Below, piece after piece: positions 1-6,631 of a stretch of 8,648 bases of DNA. The DNA is taken from positions 1-8,648 of the forward strand of contig JBKAGC010000155.1 of assembly GCA_046290215.1 (NCBI GenBank). The letters are read 5' to 3'. The DNA is from JAHRVQ01 sp046290215. Its GTDB lineage: Bacteria > Pseudomonadota > Gammaproteobacteria > Pseudomonadales > Azotimanducaceae. The translations under genes were made by a program, and so were the position numbers. The notes under the pieces were generated by a model. That model ran no database searches. It was not told the origin of the DNA and saw only the letters and a program-made list of their open reading frames with translations. Every line of letters begins with the position of its first letter. Position 1 is the first letter of the stretch.

Positions 1-227
1 TCCGGGTCCCAATAGGTTAGGGAGACATATGGGTTCGCGGCAATATGCTTCGCCTTAAAGCTGTGTCTACCGGTGGCAATCCAGCCGGTGCTACCTTCCC
101 AGATCGGATGAAGCATGCGCGAGCGTGGCCGTCCTTGCCGGTCGATGGTGGTAAATGTACACCAGACAATTTTCTTGACCCTTCGATCAAATTCTTCGGC
201 TATGACTGAAAAGTTATCAACTTCCAT
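1..227 (-). CDS. PPOX-class split-barrel flavin/F420-binding protein, N-terminal part
   Basis: The first 75 residues are present and the gene runs off the left edge. The ATG is at 227..225. The protein begins MEVDNFSVIAEEFDRR, followed by a strand VWCTFTTID, then QGRPRSRMLHPIW, GWIATGRHSFKAKHI and NPYVSLTYWD. This layout (beta strand, xGxPRxRxxHPIW, then a basic SFKAKHIAANP segment) is that of the pyridoxamine-5'-phosphate-oxidase-like split barrel, a superfamily whose members bind FMN, heme or F420. It starts 22 nt after the fbiC stop, so it is probably the last-but-seen gene of the F420 operon. By context it may be an F420-dependent oxidoreductase (FDOR), but an FMN enzyme is equally compatible with the part seen. 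Fold call fairly sure, cofactor and substrate unknown. Confidence 0.85.
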   Translation of the reverse strand, partial: MEVDNFSVIAEEFDRRVKKIVWCTFTTIDRQGRPRSRMLHPIWEGSTGWIATGRHSFKAKHIAANPYVSLTYWDP

Positions 228-249
228 AGGGACCTAAATCCACCACCTT
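228..249 (-). promoter_or_regulatory. ribosome binding region of the PPOX gene
   Basis: The 22-nt space between fbiC and the PPOX gene holds AAGGTGGTGG (249..240), 12-15 nt before the ATG, and a second purine patch AGG (235..233), 5 nt before it. The strong motif is rather far from the start codon. Either the weaker AGG is used or spacing is relaxed. No terminator lies in this gap, which supports cotranscription with fbiC. Confidence 0.45.
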
Positions 250-2742
250 CTAAATAATGTCTGCGCCAGTAATTTTGTCTTCCTCAGGCAGCAACCCAGG
301 TCGTATCAGTTCTTTCTTTGGACCAGTGCGCTCGTACTTTTGCGCAGAGGTATAGGTCGGCTCTATCAGAGCTTTAGCACCAAATGATTTTTGCTTTTGT
401 AACTCACTCACCTCGCCATAACTGGTGGTACGTTGCCTTGGGGACCGGCCGATGCTCCGGATGATTTCTTCCATTTCTTGCGGCGAGGTTTCCTGACCGT
501 GACTGGCGCCAGCCGCGCGGGTGATGGTTTCATTCATCAAGGTGCCGCCCAGGTCGTTGACACCCGCATTTAAGCAAGCACGAACGCCGTCATGGCCGAG
601 TTTGGTCCAGGAAGCCTGGATGTTGGTAAACACCGGATGCAATACCAGGCGCGAAATGGCATGAATCAAAACCGCTTCCCTGAAGGTGGGACCAGAGCGC
701 GCCTTACCTTTTAGATACAGCGGTGACTCCATATGAATAAATGGCAAAATAACAAACTCGGTAAAGCCGCCGGTTTTTTCTTGCAGCGCCCGGACTCTGA
801 GCAAGTGTCTTGCGACATGTTCATATCTTTCAATATGGCCATACATGATGGTTGCCGTGGTATTAAAACCAACTTCATGGGCCGCTTCCATGACTTCAAA
901 CCACTGCGCCGTATTAATTTTGTCAGGACACAAGGTGGCGCGCACCTCATCATCTAATATCTCTGCAGCAGTGCCTGGCAAAGTCCCAAGACCCGCCTCT
1001 TTGAGTTGCCCTAAATAGTCTTTGATCGGAACCCCTAGCGTATGTGCACCTTGCCACACTTCAAGGGGTGAAAACGCGTGTATGTGCATCTCCGGCACCA
1101 CCTGCTTGATGCTATGGCATATATCAATGTAGGTCTGGCCCGTGTATTCAGGGTGGATACCACCTTGCAAGCAAACCTCAGAGGCTCCGCGCTCGAACGC
1201 CTCAGTGGTACGGCGCATGATTTCCTCATGGGATAAATCATAAGGACGGCCCCGCAAGTTCTCACTCATCTTACCTTTGGAGAAGGCACAGAACTGGCAT
1301 TTGAAGTAACACACATTGGTGTAGTTAATATTGCGGTTGACACAATAGGTCACCGTGTCGCCGGCCATTTGCTTGCGTAATTCATCGGCGGTCTGGCAGA
1401 CATGGGTAAAGTCATCACCGCGGGCCTTAAACAAGCGAACGATGTCTGCCTCGTTTAATACTTCACCATCTCGAACTTTAGCCAAGATCTTACCAACGTC
1501 TTGATTGGGGGGCGACTTAGGAATAGCGGTTACTTTGGCCAGGTCACCAGCAGGCGGCTCGACCACAGCACCGGCGGACCAGTTTTCCATTCGCGCAAAC
1601 CCCTGGCCATCGATGGCCTGACGAACAAAAGGTTGTACCTCTGGATCCAACCAACGCTCCTCGTCCATGGCATAGTCTGGATATATCGCCAAGCGCTCGA
1701 TCAACACTTTACCGGCATTTGCAGTTTCGTTTGCCAGGTTCGTGAGATGAGGCCAGGGCGCTTCAGGATTGACAAAATCCGGTGTTACTGGTGACACACC
1801 ACCCCAGTCATTGATCCCAGAATCAACAATTTGTGGCAGTACCCCTGGGCTCAAGTTGGGCGGCGCCTGTATGTTCATCTTCTCACCGAAGATGATACGA
1901 GCCATCGCAATGGTCCAGAGCAGTTCATTAAGATCAGGCTCCGGCGCATTAGCCATCAATGTCTCAGGCTTGGCGCGGAAATTCTGAACAATAATCTCTT
2001 GAATATGACCATAGTCATTTTGAATGTCTCGCAATGCCAGGAGCGACTCGATTCGCTCTCTGCGAGTTTCACCAATGCCAATAAGAATACCGGATGTAAA
2101 TGGCACCTTGGCCTCACCAGCAAGACGCATGGTCTCAAACCTGCGCTCTGGTACTTTGTCGGGGGACCCGTAATGGGGCATACCCTTCTCAAGCAATCGA
2201 TCCGAGGCACTTTCCAGCATTATCCCCATTGAGATAGAAACTTTTCGCAGCTCAGCTATTTCGTCAGCATTCATTAAGCCAGGATTCAAATGCGGGAACA
2301 GCCCGGTTTCGGTAAACACAAGCTCTGCCATATCCCGCAAATAAGACAAAGTAGACTCTTGCCCCAATGCCTTCAGACCTTCTCGCGCGGCTTTATAACG
2401 AGCTTCAGGTTTATCTCCAAGAGTAAACAGGGCTTCTTTACAGCCAGCCTTGGCGCCATCGCTGGCAATCTTTAGTACTTCTTCAGGCGTTAAATATGGC
2501 GCTTTTAGCTTGCGTGGTACCTGGGCAAAGGTGCAGTAATGGCAAACGTCGCGACAAAGGTGCGTGAGTGGAATAAACACCTTTCTTGAATAAGACACGG
2601 CATTCTGGTGGCCTGCATCCCGCAAGGCTGCCGCGATTTGCATTAACCGTTTGGTATCTGTGGTCTCCGCGAGTTGCAGAATTTCCGAGTCGCTTAATGA
2701 CTCAACGCCTGCTCTGGCAAACAGCTCTTCAAGCTGCATCAT
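250..2742 (-). CDS. fbiC: FbiC: fused CofG-CofH Fo synthase (two radical SAM domains)
   Basis: An 830-residue bifunctional 7,8-didemethyl-8-hydroxy-5-deazariboflavin (Fo) synthase, close to the length of actinobacterial FbiC. It joins a tyrosine-derived radical to 5-amino-6-ribitylamino-uracil to form the F420 chromophore. The N-terminal half is CofG: radical SAM cluster C63-x3-C67-x2-C70 (CRDVCHYC), GxIGIGETxxER near 218-230, and PPNLSPG near 294-300. The C-terminal half is CofH: second cluster C478-x3-C482-x2-C485 (CYFKCQFC), CLQGGIHPE near 524-532, TTATIMYGHIE near 628-638, and NDLGGTLMNE near 729-738. All six cluster cysteines are intact, so both domains should be active. The ATG at 2742 overlaps the cofC stop as ATGA, with AAGGG 6 nt upstream; the adjacent ATG at 2739 is an alternative. 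CofG and CofH are separate proteins in most archaea and fused in actinobacteria. Confidence 0.97.
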   Translation of the reverse strand: MMQLEELFARAGVESLSDSEILQLAETTDTKRLMQIAAALRDAGHQNAVSYSRKVFIPLTHLCRDVCHYCTFAQVPRKLKAPYLTPEEVLKIASDGAKAGCKEALFTLGDKPEARYKAAREGLKALGQESTLSYLRDMAELVFTETGLFPHLNPGLMNADEIAELRKVSISMGIMLESASDRLLEKGMPHYGSPDKVPERRFETMRLAGEAKVPFTSGILIGIGETRRERIESLLALRDIQNDYGHIQEIIVQNFRAKPETLMANAPEPDLNELLWTIAMARIIFGEKMNIQAPPNLSPGVLPQIVDSGINDWGGVSPVTPDFVNPEAPWPHLTNLANETANAGKVLIERLAIYPDYAMDEERWLDPEVQPFVRQAIDGQGFARMENWSAGAVVEPPAGDLAKVTAIPKSPPNQDVGKILAKVRDGEVLNEADIVRLFKARGDDFTHVCQTADELRKQMAGDTVTYCVNRNINYTNVCYFKCQFCAFSKGKMSENLRGRPYDLSHEEIMRRTTEAFERGASEVCLQGGIHPEYTGQTYIDICHSIKQVVPEMHIHAFSPLEVWQGAHTLGVPIKDYLGQLKEAGLGTLPGTAAEILDDEVRATLCPDKINTAQWFEVMEAAHEVGFNTTATIMYGHIERYEHVARHLLRVRALQEKTGGFTEFVILPFIHMESPLYLKGKARSGPTFREAVLIHAISRLVLHPVFTNIQASWTKLGHDGVRACLNAGVNDLGGTLMNETITRAAGASHGQETSPQEMEEIIRSIGRSPRQRTTSYGEVSELQKQKSFGAKALIEPTYTSAQKYERTGPKKELIRPGLLPEEDKITGADII

Positions 2743-3449
2743 AGTTCACCCTTGCTTGTCCCAGCGGCAGCAAGCGCTGCCGTTTCAATGTGCAAAAATC
2801 CCTGTTGAACGAGAAACCGATACGTGTGTGATTCGATATTCTGTTTAATGATTTCGTTCACTAGCTCGCTCAAGTCTTCCGGTGTGTCCACATCCAAACC
2901 GATACCCGGTAGTTTCAATACTGTCGGGTTGATGCCTCGTTCGCGCGCGGTCGAGAGGTGCCGTCTAAAGCTATCTTCACCAAAGCGAAACTCCATACAA
3001 TTCGGCGGTGCACACACCACGCAGTTTGAGCCACCAAGGTCCGACGCAGGCACGATCAAAAATTCAGCCTCGTCAGTTGCCTTCATGCCACCCAGCACCA
3101 CATCGAGTTCTTCCACATTTACGAGCGGTGTGTCACCGGGCAGGAACGCCATAATAGCAACTCCCTCGCCAGCCAACACCTCACTGGCATATCTGACCGC
3201 CTCGATTAAACCGGGGTTTTCGGGCTCTGGCAAAATGCGTGCGCCGTAACTCAGGGCGATATCAGACACTTGCTCATCGGAGGTCACCACCACAACCTGT
3301 TCAATGTATTCACAGGTCGCTGTGGTCTCTAGCACGTCTTCCAACATGGCCTGACATAGGTCGCGGCGCTGCTGAGCGTCCAGCATGGAGCTGAGCCGCT
3401 GCTTGGCGTTGGACAACTGTTTAATTGGAATCACCAGAGTGGCGAGCAT
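2739..3449 (-). CDS. cofC: CofC/FbiD: phospho-acid guanylyltransferase of F420 synthesis
   Basis: A 236-residue nucleotidyltransferase that uses GTP to activate 2-phospho-L-lactate, phosphoenolpyruvate or, in some proteobacteria, 3-phosphoglycerate, giving the donor used by CofD. Visible family motifs are the N-terminal VIPIKQLSNAKQRLS (6-20, the nucleotide-binding loop), VVVTSD (53-58), PGDTPL (104-109, in place of the common PADLPL, with the Asp kept), GGSN (139-142), FGEDSFRRH (156-164) and GIGLDVDTPEDL (182-193). Residues from about 200 to 236 form a tail beyond the last conserved motif. The ATG at 3449 places the canonical motif at the N terminus, but the sequence upstream has only a poor Shine-Dalgarno match. 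It follows cofD by 93 nt and overlaps fbiC by 4 nt. Substrate choice cannot be read with confidence from these motifs. Confidence 0.93.
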   Translation of the reverse strand: MLATLVIPIKQLSNAKQRLSSMLDAQQRRDLCQAMLEDVLETTATCEYIEQVVVVTSDEQVSDIALSYGARILPEPENPGLIEAVRYASEVLAGEGVAIMAFLPGDTPLVNVEELDVVLGGMKATDEAEFLIVPASDLGGSNCVVCAPPNCMEFRFGEDSFRRHLSTARERGINPTVLKLPGIGLDVDTPEDLSELVNEIIKQNIESHTYRFLVQQGFLHIETAALAAAGTSKGEL

Positions 3450-3542
3450 GATTCTTAACGTTCGTTCAACTGACCGGCTACATTAGCACGACCAGCAACC
3501 TCATGGATAACCAGCAGGGTCATTCAGGGCACGAATAGCCAC

Positions 3543-4481
3543 TTAAAAGGTGGTTGCAAATCTCAGGCAGTCGTCTGCCAGTTGACGACGATCATCCAGG
3601 CTGCGCATCAAGGTTTTGGTCACCAGGCAGCGGATGCCCAGAGCTTCAATAGCCGGCTGAAGTTCGCTGTCGGCCTCATCTATGACGAAACCGTCAATTC
3701 GACCCACATAATGCTCCGCCACTGCCAGGGCCGTCTGGGGCATGCCTAACTCAGCCATCATTTTCGCGGCAGGTCCTTTAATGGCAGCACCACCAATAAT
3801 TGGCGAAACTGCTATCACCGGCGCCGGATTGGTGCGACAAGCGGATTCTACATCTGGCAGCTTTAACACCGGATCCACGCTGACAAATGGGTTGGACGGA
3901 CAAATCAGAATACAATCCAGTTGATCTTTCAGGGCGTCCACGAACCCAGGTGCCGGCCTGGCATGGTGAATCCCCTGAAAATCAAATCCTGTCACCTCTG
4001 GTTCGCAGCGATCACGGACAAAATAATGCTGAAACGCGAGAATATCGCCGTTGCTCACATGCACCCTGGTAGCAACCTCATCATCGGTCATCGGTACGAT
4101 GGGGTGGATCACGCCCAGCCGTTCACACAAATTAGCGGTGACCTCACTGAGACTTAAACCCTCCGCCAAAAGCTGCGTGCGTTGGATGTGGGTAGCCATA
4201 TCCATGTCCCCAAGGCGAAACCAGCTATCACCACCAATTCGCTCCAGCGCGGACAAAAAGTGCCAGGTTTCGCCAGCCTGGCCCCAACCAAGCTCTTTGT
4301 TGGCAAGATCCGCGAGGGTATACATGACTGTATCCAGGTCGGGGCAAATCTTTAAGCCAAGATGCCGGAAGTCATCCCCGGTATTGGCCACAATCACCAG
4401 CTCGTCCACGCTCAACTGCCTGGCCAGACCCAACGCCAGTTTGGCGCCGCCCACGCCACCGGATAGTGCCAAGCAGCGCAT
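3543..4481 (-). CDS. cofD: CofD/FbiA: F420-0 synthase (phospholactate transferase)
   Basis: A 312-residue protein of normal length for CofD. It transfers the phospho-acid moiety from the GDP-linked donor made by CofC to the ribityl hydroxyl of Fo, giving F420-0 or its dehydro or 3-phosphoglyceryl equivalent. Motifs in order: GGVGGAKLA (8-16), VANTGDD (31-37), GDSWFRLGDMDMATHIQR (84-101), TDDEVATRV (132-140), CPSNPFVSVDPVL (194-206), and SPIIGGAAIKGPAAKMM (226-242), which forms part of the nucleotide/Fo site. The ATG shares its A with the TAA stop of cofE (TAATG), so translation is probably coupled; the Shine-Dalgarno is weak. No missing key motif or frameshift was seen. Identification is essentially certain; only the exact donor is open. 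Confidence 0.97.
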   Translation of the reverse strand: MRCLALSGGVGGAKLALGLARQLSVDELVIVANTGDDFRHLGLKICPDLDTVMYTLADLANKELGWGQAGETWHFLSALERIGGDSWFRLGDMDMATHIQRTQLLAEGLSLSEVTANLCERLGVIHPIVPMTDDEVATRVHVSNGDILAFQHYFVRDRCEPEVTGFDFQGIHHARPAPGFVDALKDQLDCILICPSNPFVSVDPVLKLPDVESACRTNPAPVIAVSPIIGGAAIKGPAAKMMAELGMPQTALAVAEHYVGRIDGFVIDEADSELQPAIEALGIRCLVTKTLMRSLDDRRQLADDCLRFATTF

Positions 4482-5251
4482 TAGCGGAACATATCCATAT
4501 GGCGAGGCCGGAGCAGGGGCTTCACACCACGCTCTGATTCTGCTTCTGGTTCAACTGGCGTATAGCCACGCACCAATACCACTGGGGTCTTTTCCGTGGT
4601 TTGGCCCATCACTAAAGAGGCGCCGGCTGCCAACTCATCGGCAGCGCCAATCTGGGTCACTTTGAGCTCATTGCCAAATAAGTCTTCACCACCAATATGG
4701 TCCTCAAGGGCAGTAAATCCGGCCACGCCAATGGCGAGCCCTAATGAACCAATGCGCCAGGCACGGCCAATACTGTCGTTGATAATAACCCCCACTGTGA
4801 CGCCGAGTTCGGTTTCAATTCGCTCACGAATTAAGCGCGCGGACTTATCTGGATCCACTGGCAGCAATAGGCAGCGATTCTCATCGTCTGCATCGATATT
4901 AGATTGATCAATGCCAGCATTCGCCTGTACGAAACCAAGTTTATGCTCAACAATCAGCACCCCTGGGCGACTCCGCACCACCTCATTAGATTCATCTAAA
5001 ATGGCTTGTACCTTGCGCGGGTCTTTGTCTACTTCCCTGGCCAGACGCTGGGCTTCTGGGCCAGGGGTAACCTCGCGTAAATCTAGATAACGACCTTCCG
5101 CCTTGGAAATGACTTTTTGCGCGATCACCAGGACATCATCCTGTTGCAGGGATTCACCGCACTCAGCAAGGGCAGCAAGGATTTGCGCCACGAGATCGTC
5201 ACCGGGCTCCACCATGGGTAACCCTGGCACTCCAAACATCCGCAAATCCAT
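4481..5251 (-). CDS. cofE: CofE: F420-0:gamma-glutamyl ligase, single-domain form
   Basis: 256 residues. It adds gamma-linked glutamates to F420-0 using GTP and divalent metal ions. Motifs: VIAQKVISKAEGR (42-54), AREVDKDPRKVQAIL (71-85), NAGIDQSNID (111-120), LPVDPDKSARLIRE (130-143), NDSIGRAWRIGSLGLAIGVAG (158-178, the core signature), DLFGNELKVTQIGAADELAA (190-209) and VVLVRGY (224-230). The ATG at 5251 is chosen because AGGGG (5264..5260) sits 8 nt upstream and the family starts just before this hydrophobic segment. The open frame continues to 5341, but that extension overlaps npdG and is basic and low-complexity. The protein ends soon after RGY, so it lacks the C-terminal FMN/nitroreductase domain that actinobacterial FbiB uses to reduce dehydro-F420. 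The 3' end overlaps cofD by one base. Confidence 0.96.
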   Translation of the reverse strand: MDLRMFGVPGLPMVEPGDDLVAQILAALAECGESLQQDDVLVIAQKVISKAEGRYLDLREVTPGPEAQRLAREVDKDPRKVQAILDESNEVVRSRPGVLIVEHKLGFVQANAGIDQSNIDADDENRCLLLPVDPDKSARLIRERIETELGVTVGVIINDSIGRAWRIGSLGLAIGVAGFTALEDHIGGEDLFGNELKVTQIGAADELAAGASLVMGQTTEKTPVVLVRGYTPVEPEAESERGVKPLLRPRHMDMFR

Positions 5252-5259
5252 CGTGACTA

Positions 5260-5264
5260 CCCCT
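5260..5264 (-). promoter_or_regulatory. Shine-Dalgarno that fixes the cofE start
   Basis: AGGGG lies 8 nt before ATG 5251, inside the 43-nt npdG-cofE gap. It supports the short start over the in-frame extension that would begin inside npdG. Confidence 0.6.
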
Positions 5265-5294
5265 GACCGCTGTCTATTTCTCGATCTCTTACGG

Positions 5295-5960
5295 CTACTC
5301 GGCTTTCGGCTCGCCTGTAATGACGATGCCGGAACCCTCAATGCCGTGATGACGATTGATGGTGATAAGCACCGATGTCAGTGCTTCAGCCGCGGCAGCA
5401 TTGGCAATGGGTCCTGCATGCCAGCCACGCAAACCCACGGCCTCAACCAACTTGATGACTTCATCCCGCGCAGCGCGTTTGTTGCCCGTCACGAGAACAT
5501 CACAAGCGATGTTGTGATCTTCCTGAAGATGCATGGCGCCAACGTTTTGGAATGCCGATACCACCTGAACATCATCACCGAGGAAATCCTGCGCCAACTG
5601 GCCTGCAGAACCGCCTTCAGGCAGTTGCACGGTGCCAACCTTGGGTGGCTTAAGGGGTACAGTGACATCCACAAGAATCTTGCCCTGCAGCGCTGCTTGA
5701 ACGGTCTTCAGGGTGCTTTGCTGGTGATCAAACGGCACCGTCAACACCACGAGATCGGCAGCTGTGGCGGCCTCAAGGTTTTCATGTCCGGAAACATTTA
5801 GGTCAGGAAATTCCGCCAACAAGGCTTCCGCCGCGGCCTTCCCCTTTTCTTCAGTTCGTGACCCAATAAGGATCTTGTAGCCAGCGCGACTCCACTGCCG
5901 GGCCAAACCGCCACCCAGGTCGCCAGTACCGCCAAGAATTGCTATGGATTCGATAGTCAT
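5295..5960 (-). CDS. npdG: F420-dependent NADP reductase (NpdG/Fno)
   Basis: 221 residues. It transfers hydride between NADPH and F420, keeping the cofactor reduced for F420H2-dependent enzymes. A Rossmann fold starts at the N terminus with IAILGGTGDLGGGLA (6-20), where GGTGDLG is the NADP-binding glycine loop. GSRTEEKG (33-40) supplies the Ser/Arg typical of 2'-phosphate recognition. Further family marks are VLTVPFDHQ (72-80), VDVTVPLK (97-104), VSAFQNVGAMHL (134-145), and the C-terminal GLRGWHAGPIANAAAAEALTS (176-196) followed by INRHHGIEGSGIVITG (201-216), a signature of this family. Start chosen at ATG 5960, since an AAGGTGG Shine-Dalgarno lies 8 nt upstream; the in-frame GTG at 5972 is inside that motif. 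It is 74 nt after trmY and 43 nt before cofE. Confidence 0.95.
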   Translation of the reverse strand: MTIESIAILGGTGDLGGGLARQWSRAGYKILIGSRTEEKGKAAAEALLAEFPDLNVSGHENLEAATAADLVVLTVPFDHQQSTLKTVQAALQGKILVDVTVPLKPPKVGTVQLPEGGSAGQLAQDFLGDDVQVVSAFQNVGAMHLQEDHNIACDVLVTGNKRAARDEVIKLVEAVGLRGWHAGPIANAAAAEALTSVLITINRHHGIEGSGIVITGEPKAE

Positions 5961-5968
5961 AAATGCTT

Positions 5969-5975
5969 CCACCTT
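5969..5975 (-). promoter_or_regulatory. Shine-Dalgarno that fixes the npdG start
   Basis: AAGGTGG is centred at good distance (8 nt) from ATG 5960. The in-frame GTG at 5972..5970 is part of this motif, so it cannot be the start if the motif is used. This is the strongest ribosome-binding site in the cluster and would suit the first gene of a separately started F420 transcript. Confidence 0.65.
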
Positions 5976-5989
5976 AAATTTAGGCGCCG

Positions 5990-6018
5990 ATTATTCCTTA
6001 CAGCGCCACGTTTGCCTA
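5990..6018 (-). promoter_or_regulatory. candidate sigma-70-type promoter before npdG
   Basis: Reading the minus strand, TAGGCA (6018..6013, 4 of 6 matches to TTGACA) is followed after exactly 17 nt by AATAAT (5995..5990, 5 of 6 matches to TATAAT). A transcript would start around 5983, giving a short leader of about 20 nt before npdG. A short inverted repeat, GGCGC (5983-5987) and GCGCC (6003-6007), brackets the -10 element and could be an operator or chance. Consensus matching only, so confidence is low. Confidence 0.3.
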
Positions 6019-6034
6019 GGGAATCTGCCGATTC

Positions 6035-6628
6035 CTATCCCATACGATCGTACTCGTGTTGTATCAGTACGACACATTGCGACGCATGGAGCATGGTTCG
6101 CCCTAGAGAAATTGGTTTTGCCCCGCGATTGACGAGAGATTTAGCTTGTTTTGTAGGCATGGGGATATGATCCGTTAATACAAACACCGCATCCTGTTCT
6201 AATGCCGCGGCGCGGATATCCACACCTTTGCGATCCATCAGATAAATCTGTCGGCCAGCGAAGGATTTTAAGAACTCCTCAACACTTGCCGCGGTTACCG
6301 TTACGCCAGGCAATACCTCGCGCGATTCTGATTTTGCTGCCCCCACAGACACCTGCAAGCAACGGGCGAACAGTTGCAGGATGCCCGCCTCTGACCAATC
6401 GTCCAGAGAACCCAGGACTGAACCATCAAAAGTAATCACACGGGAAAAGTCTGCACTGGCTTCCAGAACAAAGGACAAGCGCACATCATCGCGATGGCCC
6501 TGGCTAATCAGCAAACCATTCACCAATATCTGGCACAGGTATTCCGTGTGCGCCTCCTGGCCCGCCTGGCCAAGAAAGCGCACCGGATCTGTGGGCGCTT
6601 TGCGCGCCCGAATCACATAATCGATCAC
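6035..6628 (-). CDS. TrmY-like SPOUT tRNA pseudouridine methyltransferase (DUF358/COG1901)
   Basis: 197 residues resembling archaeal TrmY, which N1-methylates pseudouridine 54 of tRNA using SAM. Seen: N-terminal VIRARKAPT (5-13), ILVNGLLISQGHRDDVRLSFVL (34-55), FDGSVL (67-72), SEAGILQLFARCL (79-91), PGVTV (107-111), QIYLMDRKGVDIR (127-139), FVLTDH (149-154), and the knot region GAKPISLGRTMLHASQCVVLIQHEYDR (169-195). These agree in order with the family's FVLGDH and ISLG...LHA..C...H.E.DR blocks. The start is GTG at 6628, because it gives the family's usual short M-x-x-(Y/F)-(I/V)-I-R beginning. It lies 3 nt after the serine hydrolase stop, with no clear Shine-Dalgarno, so translation is probably coupled. 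Bacterial members of this family exist but their RNA target is unclear, so the symbol is left blank. Confidence 0.87.
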   Translation of the reverse strand: MIDYVIRARKAPTDPVRFLGQAGQEAHTEYLCQILVNGLLISQGHRDDVRLSFVLEASADFSRVITFDGSVLGSLDDWSEAGILQLFARCLQVSVGAAKSESREVLPGVTVTAASVEEFLKSFAGRQIYLMDRKGVDIRAAALEQDAVFVLTDHIPMPTKQAKSLVNRGAKPISLGRTMLHASQCVVLIQHEYDRMG

Positions 6629-6631
6629 GGT

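Noticed and set aside
3450..3542. Terminator or promoter in the 93-nt cofD-cofC gap
   Set aside because: Only a CCAC/GTGG 4-bp stem at the cofD stop and a TAATGT without a -35 partner were found; neither is convincing.
4051..4665. Plus-strand open frame of 204 residues
   Set aside because: It lies antisense across cofD and cofE, has serine/proline-rich biased composition, matches no family I recognise, and both minus-strand genes are clearly real.
5252..5341. In-frame N-terminal extension of cofE (30 residues, start at 5341)
   Set aside because: It overlaps the end of npdG, is basic and low-complexity (RKPSSRKRSRNRQR), and is absent from the family. ATG 5251 has a well-placed AGGGG.
5103..5801. 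Plus-strand open frame of 232 residues
   Set aside because: It is antisense to npdG and cofE with no recognisable domain; a shadow of real genes.
5961..5972. GTG start of npdG giving four extra residues
   Set aside because: This GTG is part of the AAGGTGG Shine-Dalgarno that serves ATG 5960, and the Rossmann strand begins right after the ATG.
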